A stretch of 64,000 nucleotides of DNA, from contig OZ037882.1 in assembly GCA_964035575.1 (NCBI GenBank), positions 248,001 through 312,000 on the forward strand, written 5' to 3'. The notes below the pieces were generated by a model that was not told where the DNA came from, made no database searches, and was given only the letters and a program-made list of their open reading frames with translations. Within the stretch, counting starts at the first letter, position 1, and each line of letters starts with the position of its first letter. The translations under genes were made by a program, and so were the position numbers. Shown here one piece after another: positions 1 to 9,753 of the stretch. Origin of the DNA: Rhynchopus sp. YZ270_cl-10 (taxonomy: Eukaryota > Euglenozoa > Diplonemea > Diplonemida > Diplonemidae).

Positions 1-960
1 TTGAAAGCCCTGTCGTGCTGTTGATGTGCCAAACGTCTTCCCAACCCCAGAAGCACACGCCAACACCAGTGCTCTTGTGTCTTGCATCGCCATTCCCACC
101 TTGAGTTCATCCACAGTGGAGACCAACCTCTTGTTGAACCCATCACGCCCAATGCGCTTTTTACTATTGTTGGTGTATGGTTCGTACGGCGAAATCGCCT
201 TCTTCGCAAATTCATCCATATCGAATGGCTGCAGTTGAGCGTCCTTCGCCATCGCATACTGCAGGATCTTGAGTGCACTCGACAGATTTTCCCAAACCCT
301 CTGTAAGTGTGTGCAAAATAATGTACAACGACTCGAAACAACAGAACAAAAAACAAAGTTGCGCCACACTGTGCATCTCCACTGCCGACTTTGCAACCCC
401 AACACACACATGTTGCGAATGGGTCATTGCTGGAAAAATGAAATACAAATGATGTGGAAACGCAAGTCGACCACTCGCCGTGCCTCCAAAAGGTCCAAAA
501 TTCCCTACGCCACACAGACAGTACAACCACATGTAATGACTCAACTCAAAGGTTGAGTGAATAGAAACTACAAAAATAAGGGTGATACCATTAGCCGATC
601 CTCGAGCTTGGCCAGCCCATCCTCGTTGGTCGACTTCTTCTTCTTGAGCTCGGTGATTACGGCCCGTATAGCGTCCTCGCTTGGTCGGGCATGATCAAAA
701 CGATCCGCAACTTCACCCAAAGTACCGATAGTAAAGCCATCGCGAGTAAACGTATTCAGCCGAAGACAACGGTTGAAGATAACAATGTGATCACTGAGCA
801 TCACCTTCTTTTTCTCCTTCGCCTTCTTCTCTGTCTGCAGCTTCCTCACAGCTTCTTCCGCTTCTGCAACAGAGCCTTGTAGACCAGCTATGGAAGAGGT
901 AGCCTGTTGTTCATTCTCCAAGGGCAGGCGTCCACTTCCGTCATCCACACCAGAAGACAT
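1..960 (-). CDS. CR-type (Crinkler/RHS-like) P-loop NTPase gene, copy 1, cut by window edge
   Basis: This is the 5' part of a gene read on the minus strand, continuing beyond base 1. Exon 1 is 960-589 (start at 960, 124 codons, coiled-coil-like and Glu/Lys-rich); intron 588-301 (GTATCA...CAG, phase 0); exon 2 runs from 300 off the edge. Exon 2 reaches the Walker A region (ACASGVGKT), which is nearly identical to the copies at 33.4 and 50.8 kb. CR/RHS proteins are a multi-copy eukaryotic class combining a P-loop NTPase with a C-terminal restriction-endonuclease-like domain, known as effectors in oomycetes and as retrotransposon hot-spot proteins in trypanosomes; the role here is unknown. The 5' half resembles the 50.8-kb copy, whereas the part below about base 230 resembles the 33.4-kb copy. 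The class assignment is an inference from motif layout. Confidence 0.6.
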
Positions 961-1247
961 ACTTGAGGAAAGGGGGTTGGGGAACAGAACAAAACAAAAC
1001 GAACAAAAACAGGGGAAAACAAACGTTTCAGGGCAAGTGTTTGGGTATGCGGGTTGGGTTTTGTGTGAAGAAAGGAATAAAATAGAGACTGCACAGTGGT
1101 GATGTGGTGATGTGGAAGGCGGGGTGGCGCGACATGAACAAAAGAGTGGGCACGGGAATTGTGGAGGCAAATCACTTCACACACCCCCCCAACTAGCGCA
1201 AAAAATCTATACTCGATGTCGGCCAAAAACCGTACAGAAGATCCCAC

Positions 1248-1709
1248 TCATTTGGGTATTAGAGTGACGAGATCGTCTTGCATAAATAATCTGCTTCGTG
1301 TGAGACGTGCATTATGCGCCTCAGCATACCGCGCAAACACTGCAGAAGACGCAACATTCTCCACCGGCACCGCAGCAGCTATACGCACCCCCCCTACCCC
1401 ATCCCCTGCACCACTCTTCACTGCAAAGCGGTCCAACAGACGCGACGCTATCCCCTTCCCCCGCCACCCCTCCTCCACACCCATCTGTGTCACAAACACA
1501 CCCCGTGGACGCCCCACACCCCCATAGCTGTACCCCTCTATAAAGCCCACCACAAGACCAGAACAGACTGCCACGTGGCAGCACTCCGGGTGGTGTCGAC
1601 AGTGGAGGGCGCGCGCATGGGGGGTCACAACGTTAAGTGACAGCGCCTCGGCTAAAGCAGAGACATTTGGCACATCGGTGGATCGCATGAAACGTAAGGT
1701 GGTTCGCAT
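1248..1709 (-). CDS. GNAT-family N-acetyltransferase
   Basis: A 153-residue single-exon protein. The acetyl-CoA binding motif of GNAT enzymes is visible as the strand FVTQMGVEEGWRGKGIASRL, containing the Q/R-x-x-G-x-G/A core (WRGKGIA), followed by an amphipathic helix and a late strand with NVASSAVFARY, the usual motif-B helix. The start at 1709 (MRTTLRFMRSTDVPN) is preferred over an in-frame upstream ATG at 1826 because the extra 39 residues are low-complexity and overlap the first unit of the tandem repeat, while the ectA/diaminobutyrate-type fold normally begins with a strand like RFMRSTDVP. Substrate cannot be inferred. Such enzymes act on small amines, antibiotics or protein N-termini in cytosol. 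Confidence 0.75.
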   Translation of the reverse strand: MRTTLRFMRSTDVPNVSALAEALSLNVVTPHARALHCRHHPECCHVAVCSGLVVGFIEGYSYGGVGRPRGVFVTQMGVEEGWRGKGIASRLLDRFAVKSGAGDGVGGVRIAAAVPVENVASSAVFARYAEAHNARLTRSRLFMQDDLVTLIPK

Positions 1710-1796
1710 AAGAAGGTTCGTGTGGCGGGAGGGGGGGAAAAGGGGGTAAAAAAAAAGGGTGTGAACTGCGGTTGTTGGGTTGCAAAGCAACAAAAA

Positions 1797-2806
1797 GTGG
1801 TCAGGAAAGTGTTGTGATGTATACAAAAGGTTCTCAACTCATAGTGTGGTCGGGGGATTGACAGATTATTTTGTGTTGATCATCATGTGGTATCAAGAAG
1901 GGGTCTGCGTACATGATTGAAAGCAGTTGTGGGCTATTCCCTAGCCTATATACAGGGATATCTGACCGGGGTCTGGTGGTTAAAAAAATCTCCACAGCGT
2001 TGGGAGGTAAACCGTGGAGTTAATCCGGTTGGGTGTGTGTTGTGTGGAGTAGGGCAGAGGAGGTGTGTTTTTCAGTAGACCATCGTGAAACGTATCCGAG
2101 TAATATCATTGTCGATCATCGAGCTGGGATTAGTGTTGTGTCATCATGTGTTCTCTCCAGCCTTCGTGCATTTGGACACATAGCCACGTTGCTGTACATT
2201 ACCGTTTCGTCCTCCCTGCTTCACTTTGTCCGCAGCATTCGATTCTCGTGTAAAGTGGTCAGGAAGTGTTGTGATGTATACAAAAGGTTCTCAACTCATA
2301 GTGTGGTCGGGGGATTGACAGATTATTTTGTGTTGATCATCATGTGGTATCAAGAAGGGGTCTGCGTACGTGATTGAAAGCAGTTGTGGGTTATTCCCTG
2401 GTATTCGCAACATAGCCTATATGCAGGGATATCTGACCGGGGTCTGGTGGTTAAAAAATCTCCACAGCGTTGGGAGGTAAACCGTGGAGTTAATCCGGTT
2501 GGGTGTGTGTTGTGTGGAGTAGGGCAGAGGAGGTGTGTTTTTCAGTAGACCATCGTGAAACGTATCCGAGTAATATCATTGTCGATCATCGAGCTGGGAT
2601 TAGCTCTCCAGCCTTCGAGCAGTTGGACACATGGTCACGTTGCTGTACATTACCGTTTCGGCCACCCCTCTCCCGCCTGCTTCACTTTGTCCGCAGCATC
2701 CAATTCTCGTGTAAAGTGGTCAGGAAGTGTTGTGATGTATACAAAAAGGTTCTCAACTCATAGTGTGGTCGGGGGATTGACAGATTATTTTGTGTTGATC
2801 ATCATG
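1797..2806. repeat. Tandem repeat, ~460-bp unit, about 2.2 copies
   Basis: Three occurrences of the phrase GTGGTCAGGAA begin at 1797, 2255 and 2716, giving periods of about 458 and 461 bp. The two full units share long identical stretches (for example CACAGCGTTGGGAGGTAAAC) with small indels. The third unit stops near 2806. Short ORFs in the unit are repeated with it and show no protein-like conservation. The first unit begins next to the GNAT gene's 5' end. Confidence 0.85.
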
Positions 2807-4638
2807 TCGGTTTTCTTCCTTTGTCGACAGCCCCAACCCCAAGAAGTTCTCTGGTCCTTGGCGACCAAATAGGTTTAGACACAATAGACCCACCGCAGGT
2901 TCAAATACATGGTTGTAACAAAAGGGGGGTTAATTGAGGCCTTTTTTTTCTTCGATTCTCTAAGAGAAGCATAAAGTGAATGTGTTCTCAGCAATGTCAA
3001 ACCCCCCCACCCCCAACAGCTCTAAACCAGACACGTTGTTACGAACACAAAATAACAAAGCACAAAAAAAAAAACGCCATGCACAACGGCGTGTCCATGT
3101 GTGCTTGTCACGTCATAACAAAGTGTCGTCGTGAGGGGGGCAATCCTTACAAAAGTTAGGTTGGAAAAGGGAAGGGGAAAGAAACTTTGTCTTGAAAATA
3201 CAAAAAAAAAAGACCCCCACTCTCGTGACAGTGTGTACACCTTTTGGTACATATGTCTACAATCCATTACTCGACGAGGTTGGCATCTGATTATGAGAAA
3301 AAAGTTTTATAAGATGAACCTAAGCCTCCTGCTTACCCCCTCCTCCCCCCCCAGTAGCCAACCTTTATAAAAAAAACAACTTTTTGTTTTGTAAGATGAA
3401 TGTGCCTCTCTCTCGTGCACATATCTTTCAAAAAAAAAGGGGGGGGACAGAGATCAGCCTCGTGTGCATAGTTACCTTGTTGCTTAGAAGAACGAAACAA
3501 AACCAAAAACCACCTGTGATGACAGAAGAGTCGAAGGGGAGCGCTAACCGACAATCGAACGACCAAATTACTGAAAAACTGGTCTGGGGGATGTGTGTGG
3601 GGGGGTGTAGTGGTGGGCCTGTATTGTGATAATTGCTCCAAATACATACATACACATCACAATACAGCTGTATTGTGATGTGTACTATGTATTATGATGG
3701 GGCAATTATCACAATACAGCATCACTATGGGTAGTCTCGGAGAACAGAGGGTTGAGCCTCTTGTGTGCCTTTTTTTGAGTTCAACTCAGAAAGAAAAACA
3801 AACAGCAACACCACGCAGCTTGTGTTTCAGGGTACATTATACGACAGCTGCGTTCAACACACACACACACACACACACACATACCCACCTCAGTGGGCGA
3901 TACTCCGTTCAGGAAATCTGGTATCAAACACAACACACATACCCCACTTTCCTCCCACCCTTCGCTGTGTCGTTGCAACAATCGCCCCCCCATCAGTGGG
4001 TAAACCGGGGGTGTGCCCTCAGTGTTTTTCCCGAAGCCTTTTTTTTTGTACCACGGAAGGTACCACGGGGTTGGGGGGGTGGGGATGGGGATAGGGGAAA
4101 ATAAGTATCTACAATTGGCAATAAAAATCTGTCACAAAAAAAGAGGGGTTTTTTTTTGTAAGGTAAACCCCTTTTGCGCTTTGTCAACATTGTGAGCACT
4201 GTCGCTATTGTGCAATGCTTCGGAGCAACGGGCGCGAAGCAAGGTGAACAACACCAAGTAGTTTCATCATATGCAATCAATAAATTGACAGTATATGGTG
4301 TGAGGGATTAACAAAAATGTTCCCATCTTTCGTTTTATGATGAAGGTTAACAACACCAAGGAAAAGGATGTACCGATGAAAGTGCAGATGTCTCTCTACA
4401 GAAGACAGGCACCAAAAAAAAAGGTGAATAATAACAAAAAAAAAGGAATACAAACACAACGAAAAGGCGTGATCTACAGGAACAGCCACCCAATGACTCC
4501 CCCCTCCCCCCCACCCTGCCTCCCACCCACCCACCCTCCCCGTCTCCCGGCGGTTTGCGGAACCCAAAAAAAAAAAAATGGGCATTTTTTTTAAACACAC
4601 CGTAACATACACATATACCACACCCCTTTTCCCACACA
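2807..4638. other. Intergenic stretch with small repeats
   Basis: No convincing gene. It holds homopolymer runs, a copy of the recurrent TAAGATGA hairpin family at 3305-3345, a ~100-bp palindrome at 3620-3719, a short (CA)n run near 3862-3882 and purine/pyrimidine-skewed tracts. ORFs here are short, low-complexity and overlap in several frames. Confidence 0.6.
3620..3719. repeat. 100-bp palindromic element
   Basis: TGTATTGTGATAATTGC at 3620-3636 is the reverse complement of the sequence at 3703-3719, and the centre (ACATCACAATACAG followed by CTGTATTGTGATGT) is itself a perfect inverted repeat. The whole 100 bp can fold on itself with mismatched inner loops. It looks like a foldback/MITE-type element; no clear target duplication was found. 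Confidence 0.75.
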
Positions 4639-5292
4639 CTACTTCCCGTTCACCCTGATGTCTTCCCCACCGAAGAGCGCCTTGAGATTCGCCACCTTCT
4701 CCTGCACGGGGTGCTCCACGCTCTCCACCGGCCCTTCCCCTGCCTGCTTCCCAGCACTCCGCCCTCCTCCTCCTCCACCTCCACCCCCTTTCGTCAACTT
4801 CGGCAGTGAATCTGTTACTACTACTCCGTAACCTTGTTCTCGTGGTGGTGCTTGATATGCGTCACGTGGCGCAGTGCCGGGTGCCCCTTCTGCTGTCGTC
4901 TCCTCTGAGATAGCTGAGAAGGCAGACGGATGGTGTGTTCGCTCCCGGGAGGGTTCTCTTGCGCTGATCTGTTCGGCAAGGACCTCTTCCTCTACGAAGG
5001 CGGCTTCCTCTTCTTCCTCAAAGGCAACAAGGCGTTGCATGTACGTGTCATGCATGCGCCGTGCATCAGGGTGTCCACGCAGCTCCTCCCCTTCCTTCCC
5101 AGCCACACGAAGAACCAATCTCCGACCACTCATCGTATTAACCAAATCATTAATGTCCTCCGGCCCCCACTCCGCCCAGGTCTCCCGCAGTACCCGCAGG
5201 GGTAAATGCTGTGCCCCTTTCCGTTCGACCCCATTCGCCTCGATTAGGTCTAGAACGTGGCCAACTACATCGTTGACCCAACCGTCGCTCAT
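4639..5292 (-). CDS. Unrecognised acidic protein, 217 aa
   Basis: I do not recognise the family. The N-terminal 70 residues (MSDGWVNDVVGHVLDLIEAN...) look like a compact helical domain with aromatic positions (LRETWAEWGPEDINDLV). It is followed by a Glu-rich helix (AFEEEEEAAFVEEEV), a Ser/Pro/Thr linker, a Gly run (nine glycines) and a short conserved-looking C-terminus (EKVANLKALFGGEDI). Single exon; the first Met is used because upstream sequence is AT-rich with stops. Codon use is GC-rich at third positions as in neighbouring real genes, which supports coding status. Confidence 0.6.
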   Translation of the reverse strand: MSDGWVNDVVGHVLDLIEANGVERKGAQHLPLRVLRETWAEWGPEDINDLVNTMSGRRLVLRVAGKEGEELRGHPDARRMHDTYMQRLVAFEEEEEAAFVEEEVLAEQISAREPSRERTHHPSAFSAISEETTAEGAPGTAPRDAYQAPPREQGYGVVVTDSLPKLTKGGGGGGGGGRSAGKQAGEGPVESVEHPVQEKVANLKALFGGEDIRVNGK

Positions 5293-5464
5293 GGTTTGAG
5301 AACCGTCAAGACAAAGGGGTAATTATAAAAAAGAGATAAAATAGAATTTGTTATACTCGTAGAAGGATAGGATCGTGTGTGTGGGGTGTTTCTGTTGTGT
5401 TTGGAAGAATTTTTTTTGTCTTGGATTCGGTTGAAATAAAGTGAATAAAAGGGGATTTGCCGTT

Positions 5465-5515
5465 TTTTGAAAATTTGGTTGGTTTTTTGTGTCGCCACCC
5501 TGGAGTGGGCTCCAC
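5465..5515 (-). repeat. SINE1-like repeat, diverged copy
   Basis: On the minus strand it reads AGTGGAGCCCACTCCAGGGT, then GGCGACAC, then a CCAAATTTTC tail and A-run. It matches the copies at 28.0, 56.7, 61.5 and 61.8 kb with several substitutions. Confidence 0.6.
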
Positions 5516-5532
5516 TAATTTTTTTGTTGTAT

Positions 5533-5640
5533 CGACAATCACCTGCTAGTGCAGGATCTGTACTCAATGTCGCCCGAAGGCTATTGTACGTCCTCAACTC
5601 TGGAAAGTCGCTTTTATTTGTTGTTTATGCATTCTAGTGC
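5533..5640 (-). repeat. Repeat family Q, copy next to SINE1
   Basis: Shares over 100 bp with a segment inside the Sey1-like gene's intron (19160-19290): CGACAATCACC, GGATCTGTACTCAATGTCG, CCGAAGGCT, GTCCTCAACTCTGG and CTTTTATTTG occur in the same order in both. It directly abuts the SINE1 copy, so Q and SINE1 may be two parts of one longer element. Confidence 0.7.
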
Positions 5641-5821
5641 TGTGGTATACACAAAAGTTGCATCATCAAAATTTGGGGGATTTTTTTTTTTTTTTTTTTG
5701 TTCACGTCCTCCACTTCAGTTGTAAAACTGATAGCCTGCCATTTGGGAAACACGAACATACCCTATAAAAAAAACACACAAACTGCCAGAAGGTGAAGGT
5801 TCATTGAAAGGCGCACACATG

Positions 5822-5854
<33 letters not shown>

Positions 5855-6063
5855 GAATGCAGAGTGAGAAAGAAGGAAAAAAGAGTAGTGAAACGTGCTA
5901 AAAACAAACGCATCTCAGTAGAGATCATGCAAACAATAGAGGGGGAAACACAGTTGGCACCCTAGAAATCCAAAAAAAAAAAAAAAACGAAGTACGCGAC
6001 AACTACGCACTAAGTACGCAATAATATGGGGGTCGTGAAGGAGCACCAACAGTGCAACATGCA

Positions 6064-8409
6064 TCACCCCAGGCGTGCTGCCTCCTCCCCATCTGCCTCG
6101 AGCTCCACCTTCGCCTGCACCCTTAGTTTGTGGTAGTCCAGACACCGCCGTACTGAGATCCGCCGACGTACCTCCGTCTCTCTGTCCAGCGCTGTGATGC
6201 GGGCTGCACACTCCTGCACTGCGGCGTGCCGCACTGCTGTGGTGGAACCCTCGGTCACCGGAAGCTCTGCCTTCATGGTACCCCCCCAACCACACCCATC
6301 CCCTGCCAACGGTGGGTGCGGGGGTACCTTCGGCTCCCCTCGCGGCATGCTCCGTGCTGGCGCCCCGCACCGCCTCCCCGCCCACCCCGTCACCACCCCT
6401 GCCCACTCCTCCCAGCACCCCAGCTCGACCTCCTTCCTCTCGCGCCACTCTACCTCCTCCAGCACGGACAGCGCAGTGTCGCTGAAGTATTCGTCCTCAA
6501 GGAGATGTGTCGAGGCTGGGGACATCACGCTGCACCTTTCAGAAGCAGCGAGGTCCGGATGGCAAGGGGGGAGCTGGTGAAACGAGTTCGCATTGCTCGT
6601 CAGAACTACCGGAGACGGGGCGGAGGAGACAAGAGAAGGGGCGGAGAGGCCTACAGAAACCCTGGGCGAGGTTCTGGGGTGTTGATGAAACGAATTCGCA
6701 TTACTAGCAAGCACCACCGGAGACGGCGTTGAAGAGACAAGAGAAGGGGCGGAGAGACCTACAGACACTCCAACAGAGGGTGGCGAGGTACGTTGATGAA
6801 ATGAATTCGCATTGCTCGTCAGAACTACCGGAGACGGGGCGGAGGAGACAAGAGAAGGTGCAGAGAGACCTACAGAAACCCTGGGGGAGCTACGGGGGAA
6901 CTGATGAAACGAATTCGCATTACTAGCAAGCACCACCGGCGACGGGGTTGAGGAGACAAGAGAAGGGGCGGAGAGGCCTACAGAAACTCTGGGCGAGGTT
7001 CTGGGGTGTTGATGAAACGAATTCGCGGTACTCCCTAACACCACCGGAGACGGCGTTGAAGAGACAAGTGAAGGTGCAGAGAGTCCTACAGACACCCCAA
7101 CAGAAAGCGGCGAGGTACAAAACCGCTCGGAAGCACAAAGAGTAGGAACCTCTTGGTTGAGACACACCTGCAGGGTCGACTCCACCAACTCCACTGGCAC
7201 TGCCGACGTGGCTACGAAAGCTTCGTGCGAACACAATGCTGGCACCTCAACCTCCCTTCTCGGACTCACCACCAAACGCTCCACCTCTCTCAGCACCGGC
7301 CGATCCGAACACATCGCACACAACGGCAGCGACTTCCTATGGTACGTAGTGGCAACACTCTCGGTCATCAGCTGCGGTGCGACCTCGCCTTGCGTCTGCG
7401 TCTCCACCTCAGTGGTCTCCAGAATAGGGGACATCAACGAAATACGTGGTGCATGAATCGACTCATCCAAGATATCTATGGACCGCGTTCCCCCCCGTTT
7501 CCTTGGTGCCATAGAGGTCCGTCGTGGCTGTCTCTGATTCACTTCAATACTATTTCTTGTTTTCTGAAGAGACGACAATAACACTTTATTCTGCACCGCT
7601 AACAACGACACTACTTTACGACATAAAAAGGCTCTCCCAACTCGTTGAATTTCACGTAAACATGATCCCTCAATTTTCGCCTTTTTTAACCTCCGAAATG
7701 CAAATTGAATAGTCAACGCTGCCCGTTGTGCTTCCTGCTGCCCTAACCTCCGTTGCGCACTATTTAACTTCTTTGCAACAGCATTTTTGGAATGTGCTGG
7801 ATTAGTCTCCTCCGCCTTCACTTTCACCCCTTCTTGGACCGACACTGCCTCCTTTAACACCTCCACTGCCTCTTTATAGTGCCCAGCATTAACGTGCAGA
7901 GACCCTATATTGAGTAATGCATCTAAATGCGGTGCGGTTCCCTTCTCAGCAACACCTATCAAGCGGAGATACCAGCCTTTTGCCTGTTCAAAAGAGCTTA
8001 ACCTGACTGCAGAGAACCGGTCGTAACCTAATGCCTTAGAGTAAAAGAGGTAGGCCATGTTGTTCAGTGCTTCGCATACATCTGCTGTGCACCCTCCTTT
8101 CGTTTTGTCTGAGGCTGTAGTTAGTAGTTCTTCTGCAATGGAGAGTGCCGCAATGTATGATGTTTGTGCAGAAAGATAGTCCTTAAGACACATATAAGTG
8201 TCCCCCAGCTCGGAGTTGCAGAGGAACACCTCACGGTCACGGCGGCCAGCGTCATCGGCAACATGTAGCGCTGAAACGTAGAGACCTACTGCATCGCGAT
8301 ACTTTTTAGTCTTCGCAGCAGCAGCGCCTCGGGTACGGAACAATGTGAACCGGTCGACCTCAGGAAGCTTGCCAGCTTTCTTCCCGCTGGAGGGTCGTTC
8401 TTTGGACAT
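6064..8409 (-). CDS. TPR-like and IQ-motif protein with five internal repeats, 781 aa
   Basis: Residues ~20-200 form helical pairs of TPR type (alternating small/aromatic positions, e.g. AEKGTAPHLDALLNIGSLHV). Residues ~229-245 carry an IQ calmodulin-binding motif (AALTIQFAFRRLKKAK). Residues ~435-615 hold five tandem repeats of about 35 residues (SVGLSAPSLVSSTPSPVVL...NANSFHQ), encoded at about 6565-7105. The C-terminus has charged helices. It is a paralogue of the next gene upstream (9754-13635), with which it shares the N-terminal ~250 residues and the order of domains. Start at 8409 is the first Met after an A/T tract. The role is unknown; TPR plus IQ suggests a calmodulin-regulated scaffold, which is inference. 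Confidence 0.75.
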   Translation of the reverse strand: MSKERPSSGKKAGKLPEVDRFTLFRTRGAAAAKTKKYRDAVGLYVSALHVADDAGRRDREVFLCNSELGDTYMCLKDYLSAQTSYIAALSIAEELLTTASDKTKGGCTADVCEALNNMAYLFYSKALGYDRFSAVRLSSFEQAKGWYLRLIGVAEKGTAPHLDALLNIGSLHVNAGHYKEAVEVLKEAVSVQEGVKVKAEETNPAHSKNAVAKKLNSAQRRLGQQEAQRAALTIQFAFRRLKKAKIEGSCLREIQRVGRAFLCRKVVSLLAVQNKVLLSSLQKTRNSIEVNQRQPRRTSMAPRKRGGTRSIDILDESIHAPRISLMSPILETTEVETQTQGEVAPQLMTESVATTYHRKSLPLCAMCSDRPVLREVERLVVSPRREVEVPALCSHEAFVATSAVPVELVESTLQVCLNQEVPTLCASERFCTSPLSVGVSVGLSAPSLVSSTPSPVVLGSTANSFHQHPRTSPRVSVGLSAPSLVSSTPSPVVLASNANSFHQFPRSSPRVSVGLSAPSLVSSAPSPVVLTSNANSFHQRTSPPSVGVSVGLSAPSLVSSTPSPVVLASNANSFHQHPRTSPRVSVGLSAPSLVSSAPSPVVLTSNANSFHQLPPCHPDLAASERCSVMSPASTHLLEDEYFSDTALSVLEEVEWRERKEVELGCWEEWAGVVTGWAGRRCGAPARSMPRGEPKVPPHPPLAGDGCGWGGTMKAELPVTEGSTTAVRHAAVQECAARITALDRETEVRRRISVRRCLDYHKLRVQAKVELEADGEEAARLG
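6565..7105 (-). repeat. Coding tandem repeat, five units of ~107 bp
   Basis: The phrase GAAACGAATTCGC or close variants recurs at about 6578, 6688, 6798, 6906 and 7015, spaced 108-111 bp. The units stay in frame and encode the Ser/Pro/Val-rich 35-residue repeats. Units alternate between two variants (ACTAGCAAGCACC and GCTCGTCAGAACT), suggesting duplication of pairs. Confidence 0.85.
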
Positions 8410-9753
8410 TTTTTTTTTCGGAAAAAATCACAGAAAAAAAATGTGTTCACCTATAGGAAACACCGGATATGGGACAAAGGGTCTGAACCTAAAACGTCCT
8501 CAGCATTGTTGTTAAGGCTATCTGTAGGGAGAGGGTGAAAGGGGGTTGTTATGAAGTTTTTTTTTTTGAGGTGGTGTGTGGATGCTTCAACGCAACACGA
8601 TACTTAACAACACAAAGAGACACAAGTAACTTTTAAAAGAAAGTGAAGGTATTAATGCAGGCACCTCCGACTGACTCACTGTACGATGCCAAAGAAAACC
8701 TTTTAGACTCGAAGCCGTTTTGCCAATTTTGAGCTTTTTTTGGTTTTTAGGGCTCTCCATCCAGTAAAGGGACCTCCCATGCAAATTTTTTGATCGCAAC
8801 TGGCCGCAATTTAAAGATTTTGAACACGGCTTTCAGAAAGGGGGTTTGGGGGGGTTTTTTTTTGGGTGCATCGTCCAGAGTGGAGTATGTGCCAAAGGAA
8901 GGGTAGAAAGGGTGAGGGGATCGGAGGGGGTATTTGACTGTACAGACTTTGTTTTGTTTTGTTTTTTACAAAGAGGAGCAATGGGTTCGTTAATTGTCGC
9001 ATATACAGATAGATAAGACGTGCCCCTGGTGCTCCTGAAAACCCCATTTTGCGTACTTGTTGCGCACTTTGTGCACGAAAAAGAAAAAATACAGGAATAC
9101 CCTATATTGCGTAGTTCTTGCGTATTGGTATTTTTTTATTTCAGGAGCACCAACCCCCTCCCCTTTTTCTTTGACTTGAGCTAGGTCCGTAAGGTGCCTA
9201 CTCAGGCCGTAAGCGTTTATTAGCTAGCCTACCACAGCACTCCATCGGAAGACAGGTTTTTGTTGTGACATTCACTCCACGCCATGCGTTCTATGCATAG
9301 TATGCTGACAAGCATTGCCACCTGACCACGTGGTGGTATACTTAATAGTAGTTGTTTGGGTTAGAATGATACACATTTACCGTGTGTACCTTCTTTTATT
9401 CAAATGTTCTTCAAATGCTCAAAAGCAGTGTGTGTGTGTGTGTGCATGTGCTTCTCAAACATTCACTAAGACAAAGAACATTTGGACAAGTAGGTCCACA
9501 CACCCCAAAACCCCCGAAAACGAATTGTAGAAAAAAATTTAGAATATTTTATATTGGGGGGAAACGGAGCATAGCATGTAACTGATCTGTCATGCATAGG
9601 CTCTTTTGCCTGAGAAGACGCACAGTGATGATGAGTGGGGGAGGAATCAAATGGAAGTTGGATGGTGCAAACGTCTCTGTGAACGCAGGCACTGATCAAC
9701 AAGAAAGCCGAAAGACAGATCCATGAAACTCCGTTTGAAACACACAAATAGTC
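8410..9753. other. Intergenic stretch between the two TPR/IQ paralogues
   Basis: No gene is supported. It contains a family-P repeat copy (8649-8700), T-rich runs, and a (GT)n run near 9429-9442. The 3' end of the upstream paralogue could have a further exon here, because its ORF stop coincides with a GTGAGA donor-like sequence at 9756-9751, but I could not place the exon. Confidence 0.5.
8649..8700 (+). repeat. Repeat family P, partial copy
   Basis: Shares TTAATGCAGGCACCTCCGAC and CACTGTACGATG with copies at 21.86, 24.3 and 46.5 kb. Confidence 0.7.

Larger units (their letters stand above)
5293..6063. other. Intergenic stretch with SINE-like pieces and (CT)n
   Basis: No gene is seen. It contains a SINE1-like copy (5465-5515), a family-Q repeat (5533-5640), a poly-T run near 5680-5699 and a (CT)n microsatellite at about 5823-5852. 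The stretch 5890-5940 shares the phrase CATCTCAGT(A/C)GAG with the 22.1-kb repeat region. Confidence 0.6.

Noticed and set aside
4639-5292. WH2-type actin-binding motif at the C-terminus (VANLKALFGGEDI)
   Set aside because: Only a superficial likeness; the LKKT/V core of WH2 is missing.
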